Shown here in pieces: positions 7,911 through 16,271 of a stretch of DNA of 64,000 nucleotides (its first letter is position 1; each line of letters opens with the position of its first letter). The stretch is from assembly GCA_021773175.1 (NCBI GenBank), contig JAJFKO010000035.1, positions 62,001-126,000 of the forward strand. The letters are read 5' to 3'. The stretch is from Gammaproteobacteria bacterium. Lineage in GTDB: Bacteria > Pseudomonadota > Gammaproteobacteria > JAJFKO01. The position numbers and the translations under genes were made by a program. The notes beneath the pieces are model-generated. The model was given only the letters and a program-made list of their open reading frames with translations. It ran no database searches and was not told where the DNA came from.

Positions 7911-9993
7911 GATATTAACTATTCTAGAAGAGTATGATGCTCTAACGAGAGAACAATATGCTCGTGAATCCTATCATAGGCAAGCAAACCCTTTTGATGC
8001 GCCGGCTTGGAGCCGTCGACATAATCCACAAAATAAAGAACTATACAGAAATGCAATGTTTGAACGCTGCCAGCAAGTAGGCATGAAAGTTCATATTCAA
8101 TTTCCTGTTAGTGAGCCTCGTTATAGATTTCCATTTTATGTCATGAGCTTTGATGTTGATATTATGCAATACATAAATATAGCGGAATTTACAACCATAG
8201 AGCAACCAAAAACGAAACTTAACACTGCACACCTTTTGGTTTGCTGCCACCCGTTTGCAAAGAAGAGAATTGAAGAAGTATTGAGAGAGGGCAATGTATG
8301 TTTCAGTGAAACTGGAGGACGATTTAAAATATATTTTGATCTTAAAAACACTCATACAGAAGATCAAGTGCTCACAGCGACTGTCGATTGTTGCAGAATA
8401 CTTCGAAGTATTATTCCTGATGCAGAGAGTCAATACTATTTTGACCAAGAAATGCAGAAGCTTCATACTGCAGTAAGGTTATATCTATACTACTATAAAG
8501 TTGGTATAAACCAGTTACTTGGTAGCATTGAGCCACCTGAACTTGTTATAACACCAACTGATCCCTCTGAAGATGAAGTTAAGGCTAGGCAAGTTGAATC
8601 AAGCTTGGTTGCAGTTATGCATCACTCAAATGCTCCTGATATTTTACAGCAGATGCTGCAAGCAGGAATGCAGCCGGATTTACATATAGATGGAGGTAAT
8701 CATAGACCCACATTTTTAGAAAATGTTGTTACTGAAAAAGTAACGACTCTGAGAGAAATGGAGAAATGTTTACAATTAGTAGATCTTTTGCTTGAGTATC
8801 GTGCGAATCCTTTAGTAAGTTCGAGTGGTAGAAGTTGCATAAGAGCAGCTTTAGAGGCATACAGCTTAAGTTTTGCGAAACCACTTCAAGAGCAATATCT
8901 TTTAGCAGTGTTAACCCGACTAGCGCATGCCAACCCGCTTGGCGAGTTTATATTTGTGCATCAAGATTTTCTACCTAGAAGAATAGGACAAGCAATAGAG
9001 GCAGTAAATAGATTTTATCACACAAGACGTCACATCACGCCACAATTGCAAAGAGCAGACGTGTATGGACACAGTATATATTTTACTATGCGGCCAGACA
9101 GAGATATAAATTCTAGCAACCCAAAGCCCAGTGTTTTAAGAGTCACTACCAGAAAATTAAAAAGCTTAAACAAAGATGAAATAAATGCATTGTTTTTAAT
9201 ATTTGCAGAGCGCTTTTCTACTCTGGCTCAACAACTGGGGGTGTCATTAATTGACTATTTTCAAGAGACTTTAGAGGAAGCTTTAGCTGATAAAAGTGTT
9301 GAGCCCATGATTGACTGGATTGAAATTGTTGGCGAAGATAGGCTTTGTGCATTTAATATGTTTCAGGTCAAGCCAATGCAAATCCAAGGTAAGGCAAGTT
9401 TAGTACATCGAATATTGTTAGTTGCTGCAAGAGACGCAACGGAGAAACAAAGAAGTATTAGCTTCTATAGAGGTTTCATGAGTATGATAGAATTCATACG
9501 CGGATTTATTTTACAGCGAAAATTTCCGCGAATGAAAGTTTATACAGTTTTAGAGGCGCTAAATGAGCGAACCTATGTACAGTTGGCTAATCTCGGTTTC
9601 CAATATTACCCTCTATATGCATGTATACCCACTAGTGTTTTATCAGAAATAGAAAGAGCCATTTATGCTGACTATGATATAAGTTACCGGCATGGTTACT
9701 TACAAGTAGATGACCCTTTGGCTGCTGCAACTGTTAGCCAAAATCCATGTTTTAATACAGCTGAAAGACTAGATAATCAACGAAGTAGGATTGCGGCACG
9801 CAATTTCCATCGTTTTTTCCCAACAAGAAACAGACATGCAACGGTACTTACCTTTGTTAATAGTCTCGAAAATCTGTTTATGCTGGAAGCCTCTTTGGGT
9901 TTGTTAATAGCACGAGAAATGCTTGATAAGTTAATAACAGGTTTGGCGAAAATGATACAGCTTGATGGTTCGTACAAGCGGCCTGTGATATAG
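7891..9993 (+). CDS. Paralog family protein, copy 4 (unknown function)
   Basis: 700 residues. ATG 7891 lies inside the oxidase gene, with AAGGAAG (7881-7887) just upstream. Same fold plan as copies 2 and 3, with a ~15-residue insertion after the YRFPF block and the ankyrin-like pair retained (MLQAGMQPDLH ... LLEYRANP). The shared C-terminal block is well kept, including FYRGFMSMIEFIRGF and ALNERTYVQLANLGFQYYP, the clearest GNAT-like segment of the family. It is the last gene of the copy 3 - luxR - oxidase run; rmuC converges 17 bp later. Function unknown. Confidence 0.85.
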   Translation: MPYDVNKILTILEEYDALTREQYARESYHRQANPFDAPAWSRRHNPQNKELYRNAMFERCQQVGMKVHIQFPVSEPRYRFPFYVMSFDVDIMQYINIAEFTTIEQPKTKLNTAHLLVCCHPFAKKRIEEVLREGNVCFSETGGRFKIYFDLKNTHTEDQVLTATVDCCRILRSIIPDAESQYYFDQEMQKLHTAVRLYLYYYKVGINQLLGSIEPPELVITPTDPSEDEVKARQVESSLVAVMHHSNAPDILQQMLQAGMQPDLHIDGGNHRPTFLENVVTEKVTTLREMEKCLQLVDLLLEYRANPLVSSSGRSCIRAALEAYSLSFAKPLQEQYLLAVLTRLAHANPLGEFIFVHQDFLPRRIGQAIEAVNRFYHTRRHITPQLQRADVYGHSIYFTMRPDRDINSSNPKPSVLRVTTRKLKSLNKDEINALFLIFAERFSTLAQQLGVSLIDYFQETLEEALADKSVEPMIDWIEIVGEDRLCAFNMFQVKPMQIQGKASLVHRILLVAARDATEKQRSISFYRGFMSMIEFIRGFILQRKFPRMKVYTVLEALNERTYVQLANLGFQYYPLYACIPTSVLSEIERAIYADYDISYRHGYLQVDDPLAAATVSQNPCFNTAERLDNQRSRIAARNFHRFFPTRNRHATVLTFVNSLENLFMLEASLGLLIAREMLDKLITGLAKMIQLDGSYKRPVI

Positions 9994-10010
9994 CTAGTAA
10001 TGGCGATAAA

Positions 10011-11345
10011 TTAGCTTTGATCCTCAACCAACGGAGCCGATTCAATCTCAACCTGCTCGATCTTAGCAAAGCGACTGCTAATCTTGCGAGCTGATGTATG
10101 TACTTCTTCAACATCAGAATTTGCTTGAGAGATATGGCGGGCAAGATTATCCATACGCTTTTGAAAGCGTTCAAAGTCTTTTGCTAAGTAACCTAAGTGT
10201 TGTTGAATGATATGCACTTGTTGACGTGTCGCCTCATCTTTTAAGACCGCTCGAGCTGTCGTTAAAATCGCCATCATGGTGGTTGGTGATACTAACCAAA
10301 CCCGTTTTTGTTGAGCATGCTCGACAAGTTCTGGGAAGTGACTATGAATTTCCGCAAAAATGGCTTCTGCCGGAATAAACATGACGGCACCATCCGCAGT
10401 TTCGCCTGGAATAATATATTTACTCGCGATATGTTGAATATGGGTTTTAATATCAATACGAAATTGCTGTTCTAATTGTTGTTGTTCATGCGCACTAATA
10501 TCAGCATTCGTTAATTTTCGATAAGTTTCTAATGGGAATTTTGCATCAACAGCAACATTGCCTGTGGGGGCGGGTAAAAACAACATACAGTCAACACGCT
10601 TGGCGTTACTTAAGGTGTATTGAAGTTCAAAGTGTTTTTCTGGCAGCATGTTGCGGATCAAACTTGCTAATTGTACTTCACCAAAAGCACCACGTGAACG
10701 TTTGTCAGAAAGAATTTCTTGTAGACTAACAACATTATTAGATAATTCAGTGATTTTCTTTTGTGCCTGATCAATCAACGCTAAACGTTTCACTATATCT
10801 GCAAAGGTTGCCGTGGTTTTCTCAAAGCCATCGGCAAGGCGTTTTTCAACTTGACCACTGATCTCTTTTAAATGTTCCGCAACGGTTTTGGTGAGTTTTT
10901 CAATTTGGGCATTAATATGTTGTGTATTGTTTTGCAGTGCTTCGGTTAATTGTTGGCGGCTATTGGTTAAACCAAGTTGTAAACTTTCTTGTAAGGTTTT
11001 CAAATTATTAATTTGGTGCTCATCAAAACGCTGTCGATGTAGTGAGAATTTTTCTGATAGATCCTCTTGTAGGTGATGATTAGCTGCTTGTTGTTTACTC
11101 TGATGATCATTTAATTGTTGTAGTAGCATATCTTTCGTTTGCTGACTGTGTTGTTGTAGTACCGTAAATTGTCTTGCAAGATCTTCCTGGAATTTCTGTT
11201 GTTGCTGTTGGGTGCTATCTAACTGCATTTCTAGAGTTGCAAAATGACGTTGCTGTGTAAAATTTTTACTAAGCAGATAAACAATTAGTAAACAAGATAA
11301 CAAGGTTAAGACTGAAGAGATAATTAATAATATTTCGGTATTCAT
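10011..11345 (-). CDS. rmuC: DNA recombination protein RmuC
   Basis: 444 residues. One N-terminal transmembrane helix (residues ~4-24) is followed by a long Gln-rich coiled coil and then the RmuC nuclease-like domain with SRGAFGEVQLASLIRNMLP and the conserved VDAKFPLETYRKL motif. RmuC family proteins limit inversions at short inverted repeats. It converges with paralog copy 4 and is divergent from the membrane gene at 11429, with 83 bp between starts. Confidence 0.93.
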   Translation of the reverse strand: MNTEILLIISSVLTLLSCLLIVYLLSKNFTQQRHFATLEMQLDSTQQQQQKFQEDLARQFTVLQQHSQQTKDMLLQQLNDHQSKQQAANHHLQEDLSEKFSLHRQRFDEHQINNLKTLQESLQLGLTNSRQQLTEALQNNTQHINAQIEKLTKTVAEHLKEISGQVEKRLADGFEKTTATFADIVKRLALIDQAQKKITELSNNVVSLQEILSDKRSRGAFGEVQLASLIRNMLPEKHFELQYTLSNAKRVDCMLFLPAPTGNVAVDAKFPLETYRKLTNADISAHEQQQLEQQFRIDIKTHIQHIASKYIIPGETADGAVMFIPAEAIFAEIHSHFPELVEHAQQKRVWLVSPTTMMAILTTARAVLKDEATRQQVHIIQQHLGYLAKDFERFQKRMDNLARHISQANSDVEEVHTSARKISSRFAKIEQVEIESAPLVEDQS

Positions 11346-11428
11346 GATAATAAATTTATGTTATTTAAGACACTCTAAAAAATCTAACTTCCTAGAGTAT
11401 AGGTCCAAAAAAGATAGAGACATCTTAT

Positions 11429-13042
11429 ATGAATATGCAGGAAAGGTCACCATTAATGCTAAGCATTATTATGTTAATAAGCATAATAATGACCGTTCTA
11501 TTTTGGTATGCAAATCGCCTGCCTGGTTTCCATCAGCTTGGTTTTCCCCTTGATGATACATGGATTCATTTAGTTTATGCTCGTAATCTTTGGCACAGTG
11601 GTTATTATGCATTTAACCCCGGTATTGCAACGACAGGCGATACAGCTCCTCTCTGGGTGTTATTACTGGCGCCTATTTATGCAATCACTCAACATTTAGG
11701 TTCTAAGGCATTGATTCTAGGGGTTTATGCTTTAGGAGCATTATGTCAGCTTTTAATAATTTATTTTGCTTGGGATGTGAGTCTCTATCTAAGTAAAAAA
11801 CGCGTTGTTGCCATTGCTGTGGCGTTAACGATTGCTATGTCTCCTATCCTGATTTTCACGGTTTTTGGCGGTATGGAAGTGGGGTTAGCTGCTGCGTTAA
11901 TGCTGGCTATCATTAGCTGCTATCTACGTCGTCGCTGGTGGTTAGTAAGTTTAACGCTAGCATTAGTTGCGGTGACACGTCCAGAAGCTGCATTTATTTG
12001 GTTGTTATTTTGCGGCATTATTTTATTTACCAGACAACATGCTACGGGTCTTCGTAATAAATTAAAGCTGTGTGCAAAGATAACAATTTTTCCTCTTATT
12101 TTGGGGCTCGCATGGTTTACGTATAATTATATTGTCTCACAGCACATTTTCCCTGCTTCGTTTTATTTTAAAGAAGATATTAACTTACTCTATTTACCCA
12201 TAAGATTTTATAAGAGTATTAGATATGTAATATTAGACACACCGCCATTTATTGCTGGCATTGGTTTGATTGTGTTGTTAGCTTATTGGAAGCTTAGAGA
12301 TGTTGTAAATAAAATAGATTATTGCTTACCTTTGATTATTTCTATTATTTTCCTTATCGTTAATGTGTCTTTAGTTTCTTCGCTAACTCATACCTTTTAC
12401 TATGCGCGTTATCTAATTCCAGCTATACCGATGCTAATATTGGCCAGTTATTTGGGCGTTCACCAACTAAGCTTGCGATTATTTGCTGGTAAATTAAATT
12501 TGCTTTGGTGTTTTTTCGGATTGGCTATTTTAGAAAGTGCTGTTATGTTCTATCCTTTAAGTAATGCATTACATAAAAATATTTACGTTATTAATACTGG
12601 TCAAGTTGCCATGGCAAAATGGATCGCAAAACATATACCTAAAAGTGAATGGGTTGCAGCAAGTGATGTTGGGGCCGTAGGTTATTTTTCTCAACATAAT
12701 ACGATTGATCTTGCTGGGTTGAATACGCCAAATTTCTTTTGGCATGCAAAAAGCTATAGAAAAGAACACCCCATTAGCGTGTTTACCTTATTGCATGGTG
12801 CTTATCGTGTTGATAAAGAACATGCTGTTTTAGTAAAGCATTTTCTTTATGGAAGTAAAAAAATAGTTTTCACCTGGGCTATTGTTGCCGAGCAAATCAT
12901 TGTTGGTTGCAAAGGTAAGCCTAATCAGCTTGTTAACATTCATGTTAACAGAAGGAAAAACTCTGTAAGTTTTATACGTCCCTTTAATTTGTATTGCCGT
13001 GTTCCTCAGCATGCCTGGCCACAAGCAAAGAAGCCCGTATAA
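11429..13042 (+). CDS. Multi-pass membrane protein, GT-C glycosyltransferase-like
   Basis: 537 residues with about 10 hydrophobic segments starting at residue ~10. The first periplasmic loop contains LDDTWIHLVYARNLW. An acidic D-D/E motif at this position is typical of GT-C polyprenyl-phosphate-dependent glycosyltransferases (ArnT/PMT-like), followed by TTGDTAPLWVLLLAP. The C-terminal soluble part (ASDVGAVGYFSQHNTIDLAGL) is also seen in this group. Probable role: transfer of a sugar to lipid A, a glycan or a protein at the outer face of the inner membrane. Acceptor and donor are unknown. Converges with the small lipoprotein gene with 1 bp between them. Confidence 0.7.
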   Translation: MNMQERSPLMLSIIMLISIIMTVLFWYANRLPGFHQLGFPLDDTWIHLVYARNLWHSGYYAFNPGIATTGDTAPLWVLLLAPIYAITQHLGSKALILGVYALGALCQLLIIYFAWDVSLYLSKKRVVAIAVALTIAMSPILIFTVFGGMEVGLAAALMLAIISCYLRRRWWLVSLTLALVAVTRPEAAFIWLLFCGIILFTRQHATGLRNKLKLCAKITIFPLILGLAWFTYNYIVSQHIFPASFYFKEDINLLYLPIRFYKSIRYVILDTPPFIAGIGLIVLLAYWKLRDVVNKIDYCLPLIISIIFLIVNVSLVSSLTHTFYYARYLIPAIPMLILASYLGVHQLSLRLFAGKLNLLWCFFGLAILESAVMFYPLSNALHKNIYVINTGQVAMAKWIAKHIPKSEWVAASDVGAVGYFSQHNTIDLAGLNTPNFFWHAKSYRKEHPISVFTLLHGAYRVDKEHAVLVKHFLYGSKKIVFTWAIVAEQIIVGCKGKPNQLVNIHVNRRKNSVSFIRPFNLYCRVPQHAWPQAKKPV

Positions 13043-13043
13043 A

Positions 13044-13400
13044 CTAGTTCTTCAATAACTGCAGTGATTTTTGCGCAGGGCGGTAGCCTTGTTTCGCTGA
13101 GCGTTGAATCCATTTCATACCCAAGGTTTTATTGCGTTGCGTGCCTTTACCATAATAATACATATAGCCGACGGCATATTGTGCAGACGCATTGCCTTGT
13201 TCAGCAGGAACAATTAATTGTTGAAATGCGAGTTGATATTTTCCGGCAATAAAATTGCTTTTACCTTCATGTAAGTATTGTTTATTAGCCATACGATTAT
13301 GACGTTGACTTGCTGTTGACGCACAAGCTTGTAGCAAACAAACTGAGCTAATGCAGAATAGTAAAACGAATAATTTTTTAAAGTGCTGTTTGATAGTCAT
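13044..13400 (-). CDS. Small Sel1-repeat-like lipoprotein
   Basis: 118 residues. A hydrophobic signal peptide ends in the lipobox LLQAC, so a lipoprotein is predicted. The mature part has one Sel1/TPR-like unit ([18 protein letters not shown]) plus the start of a second ([17 protein letters not shown]-like). Sel1 proteins mediate protein contacts; one repeat is too little to define a partner. It starts inside the 3' end of folD (23-bp overlap), so the two are probably co-transcribed. Confidence 0.8.
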   Translation of the reverse strand: MTIKQHFKKLFVLLFCISSVCLLQACASTASQRHNRMANKQYLHEGKSNFIAGKYQLAFQQLIVPAEQGNASAQYAVGYMYYYGKGTQRNKTLGMKWIQRSAKQGYRPAQKSLQLLKN

Positions 13401-14259
13401 GATTATGTAACTCTTCTGTTGTAAATAGGGTGTTTTGTAATAGTGTTGTTACTGTCATGGGGCCTACGCCACCAGGGACAGGGGTGATCCATGCTGCACG
13501 TTCTTTAGCAGTCTCAAATTCTACATCACCAACAAGCTTGCCATCTTCAAGTCGATTCATGCCGACATCAACGACAATAGCGCCAGGCTTAATCCATTCG
13601 CTTTTTATAATACCAGGTTTACCGATAGCGACAACCAGCAATTCGGCGGTACTAATGTGTTCTTCTAAGCTTTTTGTGAAACGATGTGTTGAGGTTACTG
13701 TGCAACCTGCATAAAGTAATTCTAAGGTCATTGGGCGACCAACAATATTGGAGGCGCCTACAACAACAGCCTTTAAGCCATGAGGCTCAAAGTGAGGGAT
13801 ACTTTCTAACATCAACATAATGCCATAAGGTGTACAAGGTCGAAGTAGAGGCCGGCGTTGTGCCAGGCGACCTAAATTATAAGGATGAAAACCATCAACA
13901 TCTTTATCACAGCGTATGCTTTCAACAATAGTATTGGCATTAATATGTTGCGGTAGCGGTAGTTGTACCAAAATGCCATCAATTTGTTCATCATGATTTA
14001 ATTCATCAATACGGGCTAAAAGCTCTTTTTCAGTAATGGTGCCTGGAAAACGAATCAGCTCTGAATGAAAACCAACGTCTTGGCAGGCTTTTTGTTTGCT
14101 GCGAACATAAATTTGCGAAGCATGATTTTCGCCAACGAGTACTACAGCCAAGCCTGGAACGCGTAGATTTTGCGCAACACGGTGTTGTACTCGTGTTCTT
14201 ATCTGTTCACGAATTTGCCGTGCGATGCTTTTGCCGTCGATTAATTCTGCTGTCGCCAT
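13378..14259 (-). CDS. folD: Bifunctional methylenetetrahydrofolate dehydrogenase / methenyltetrahydrofolate cyclohydrolase
   Basis: 293 residues from the ATG at 14259 ([15 protein letters not shown]), which fits the family length; longer in-frame starts up to 14322 add residues not found in FolD. Motifs: the active-site region [14 protein letters not shown] with its Lys, [21 protein letters not shown], the NADP-binding [11 protein letters not shown] and the [18 protein letters not shown] signature. It interconverts one-carbon tetrahydrofolate forms for purine, thymidylate and formyl-Met supply. Upstream, and on the other strand, lies the tRNA cluster. Confidence 0.96.
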   Translation of the reverse strand: MATAELIDGKSIARQIREQIRTRVQHRVAQNLRVPGLAVVLVGENHASQIYVRSKQKACQDVGFHSELIRFPGTITEKELLARIDELNHDEQIDGILVQLPLPQHINANTIVESIRCDKDVDGFHPYNLGRLAQRRPLLRPCTPYGIMLMLESIPHFEPHGLKAVVVGASNIVGRPMTLELLYAGCTVTSTHRFTKSLEEHISTAELLVVAIGKPGIIKSEWIKPGAIVVDVGMNRLEDGKLVGDVEFETAKERAAWITPVPGGVGPMTVTTLLQNTLFTTEELHNHDYQTAL

Positions 14260-14422
14260 GATTGCAACCATATTCAAATAATGTAGGACAAGCATTCTCT
14301 CATGAAAGAAGGATGCCAGCAATATGGGCTTTTTGATAAATAAGCTGATTCATAAATTGTGAGTTAAATAAGTTATGAAATGGGGCGCTCCATTAAATTG
14401 TCGAAAGTAGCGCAGAAAAATA

Positions 14423-14451
14423 TTGACGGATATCAATAAGGTAATTATCAT
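14423..14451 (+). promoter_or_regulatory. Candidate promoter of the tRNA cluster
   Basis: TTGACG (14423-14428) and TATCAT (14446-14451) are 17 bp apart. Predicted start near 14458, about 30 nt before tRNA-Pro. Confidence 0.5.
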
Positions 14452-14487
14452 TGCACGTCTTTGGTACGATAGTGTACAAAATTATCA

Positions 14488-14564
14488 CGGGGTATAGCGC
14501 AGTCTGGTAGCGCGCCTGCTTTGGGAGCAGGATGTCGGGGGTTCGAATCCCTCTACCCCGACCA
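14488..14564 (+). tRNA. tRNA-Pro (anticodon TGG)
   Basis: 77 nt including encoded CCA. Acceptor CGGGGTA pairs with TACCCCG, the anticodon stem CCTGC/GCAGG encloses TGG at 14522-14524, and the T arm contains GGTTCGAATCC. Confidence 0.97.
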
Positions 14565-14613
14565 ATTTTGTTGGAATATGAACACGTCGAGCGCAAGACT
14601 AAAGAGTAAGTTT

Positions 14614-14690
14614 GCGCCTGTGGCTCAACCGGATAGAGCATCGGCCTTCTAAGCCGAGGGTTGCAGGTTCGAGTCCTGCCAGGCGCGCCA
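14614..14690 (+). tRNA. tRNA-Arg (anticodon TCT)
   Basis: 77 nt including CCA. Acceptor GCGCCTG pairs with CAGGCGC; the anticodon loop CTTCTAA gives TCT; the T arm contains GGTTCGAGTCC. Lies 49 bp after tRNA-Pro. Confidence 0.97.
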
Positions 14691-14733
14691 ATTTATATTG
14701 GCAGAAAATGTTTTTATAAGTCGTAAAATCTAT

Positions 14734-14810
14734 GGTGAGCGTAGCTCAGTTGGTAGAGCCCCGGGTTGTGATCCCGGTCGTCGTGGGTTCGAGTCCCATC
14801 GTTCACCCCA
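14734..14810 (+). tRNA. tRNA-His (anticodon GTG)
   Basis: 77 nt. Acceptor GTGAGCG pairs with CGTTCAC, with the extra 5' G (position -1) opposite C73 that is diagnostic of tRNA-His; anticodon loop TTGTGAT. CCA is encoded. Third gene of the Pro-Arg-His cluster. Confidence 0.97.
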
Positions 14811-14880
14811 TTTCCTTGTGTTCTTATCTGGCGTTGCCTATATTTATACCTAAAGCTTACTCATTTAGGATTACTGTTTA

Positions 14881-16065
14881 ATGGCTACTTTCTATGAAAT
14901 TTTAGGCGTTGCAAAAACAGCTACTGAAGCTGAAATTAGGACAGCCTATCGAAAGCAAGCTTTAGCATATCATCCTGATAGAGCTGGTGATGACCCCATT
15001 AAAAAAGAAAAATATCTTCAAGCTCAGAATGCCTATCAAGTACTTACTGATTTTCTGCAAAGAGAAAAGTACAATTTGTGTTTAGAGTATGTGCCAACTG
15101 CCAATATAAATTTTAATGTTCTTAAAGGTATAAGTCTTGATGATATAAGGAGTCATTTCGAAGCTGTAGCTGATGCTTTTTGTGGCGAAGAAGAAATACA
15201 AATTAATCGAGCGCGTCGGCAAGCACGGCAAAGAGAGCAACAAATCAAGCAAAACGTGTTATCGCAACTCGCCATATTTGGTCTTACAGATGAAGATTTA
15301 CAGATTTGGGAACGCAGGCCCAGCGGTTCGCCATTTGGCTATTCTCATGGTCAGGCTATAGGCTATTTACTAACAAGAGAAGGTCTTTCGGGTAAACAGG
15401 CTGTAAAAGCTGTGAGTCGACTAGATGATATTATGGCTGATTTGCTCGTTAAATTGTATTTTGAGGGGTTACGCGGTAATGATCTGCGTGCTTGGCAATG
15501 TCGCAGCTATTGTGTATTTGATGATGCCCATGCAGAGGCAATTACATTTTTGATGAGAGAGCAAGGTCATACGGGTAAACAAGCCGTGCAAGCTGTTAAT
15601 TTGTTAGATGGTAGGCAAGCAGCTTTGCTTCAGGAGCTTTATAGTGAAGGACTTACAGGTGATGATTTAAGGATTTGGAAAGCTGCACCAGGTGGGACAT
15701 ATTTTTATGACGGTGATGTCGCTGCGGTTCGCTTTCTAATGACCGTTAAAGGTTATACAGGGGCTGATGCCGTACAAGCCATTACTGGATTAGATGAAGA
15801 ACGAGCCAAGTTATTAGTTAAACTATACGATAAAGGTATGAGAGGCAAAGACTTACAAGCGTGGCAGCCCAGATCTTCCGGCTATCCATTCTGTGAAGCT
15901 CTTTCAGAAATAGTAGAGCTACTATTGCAACATACATCGCTATCTCCTGCTGAGATTATGTTGAAGGTTAATTACTTTACGCAAGGAGATGCTGAAAAGC
16001 AATTACCTGGACTCAAAGCGCGACTTAGCCAATATGAATCCAGTAAAACTGGACGTAGTCCATAA
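14881..16065 (+). CDS. J-domain protein with four ~62-residue C-terminal repeats
   Basis: 394 residues. Residues 1-70 are a J domain (FYEILGVAKTATEAEI, with HPD at 31-33), which stimulates the ATPase of a DnaK-type Hsp70. There is no G/F-rich region and no zinc finger, so this is not DnaJ itself. From ~134 four repeats follow with period ~62, each with a DL-x-x-W core (W143, W205, W266, W328), a helix like GKQAVQAV and an LLVKLY-EGLRG link. The last repeat is degenerate. It lies directly after the tRNA cluster with its own start at ATG 14881. The repeat architecture suggests a specialised co-chaperone or a secreted host-directed J protein; both are inference. Confidence 0.8.
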   Translation: MATFYEILGVAKTATEAEIRTAYRKQALAYHPDRAGDDPIKKEKYLQAQNAYQVLTDFLQREKYNLCLEYVPTANINFNVLKGISLDDIRSHFEAVADAFCGEEEIQINRARRQARQREQQIKQNVLSQLAIFGLTDEDLQIWERRPSGSPFGYSHGQAIGYLLTREGLSGKQAVKAVSRLDDIMADLLVKLYFEGLRGNDLRAWQCRSYCVFDDAHAEAITFLMREQGHTGKQAVQAVNLLDGRQAALLQELYSEGLTGDDLRIWKAAPGGTYFYDGDVAAVRFLMTVKGYTGADAVQAITGLDEERAKLLVKLYDKGMRGKDLQAWQPRSSGYPFCEALSEIVELLLQHTSLSPAEIMLKVNYFTQGDAEKQLPGLKARLSQYESSKTGRSP

Positions 16066-16271
16066 GATGAACAGACATTAGGGGCGAATTTTTCAATTCG
16101 GATTATTTTTAATCAAGAAGTTGGGTGATTTAAACCTCTAAAAGGAGCTATCCATTATTATTTTTAGCCTTGGCTTCTCACAACCTTCTTTTTCATTCTT
16201 TTCTCTGATTTTTTAATCAGTTGTGGTATTATCACGGCAATTTCAATGACCGGTTTTTATAGGTACCCATC

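Noticed and set aside
14260-14487. tRNA-adjacent region as an attachment site of a mobile island
   Set aside because: No duplicated tRNA 3' end, no integrase gene and no displaced half-site could be found in the window.
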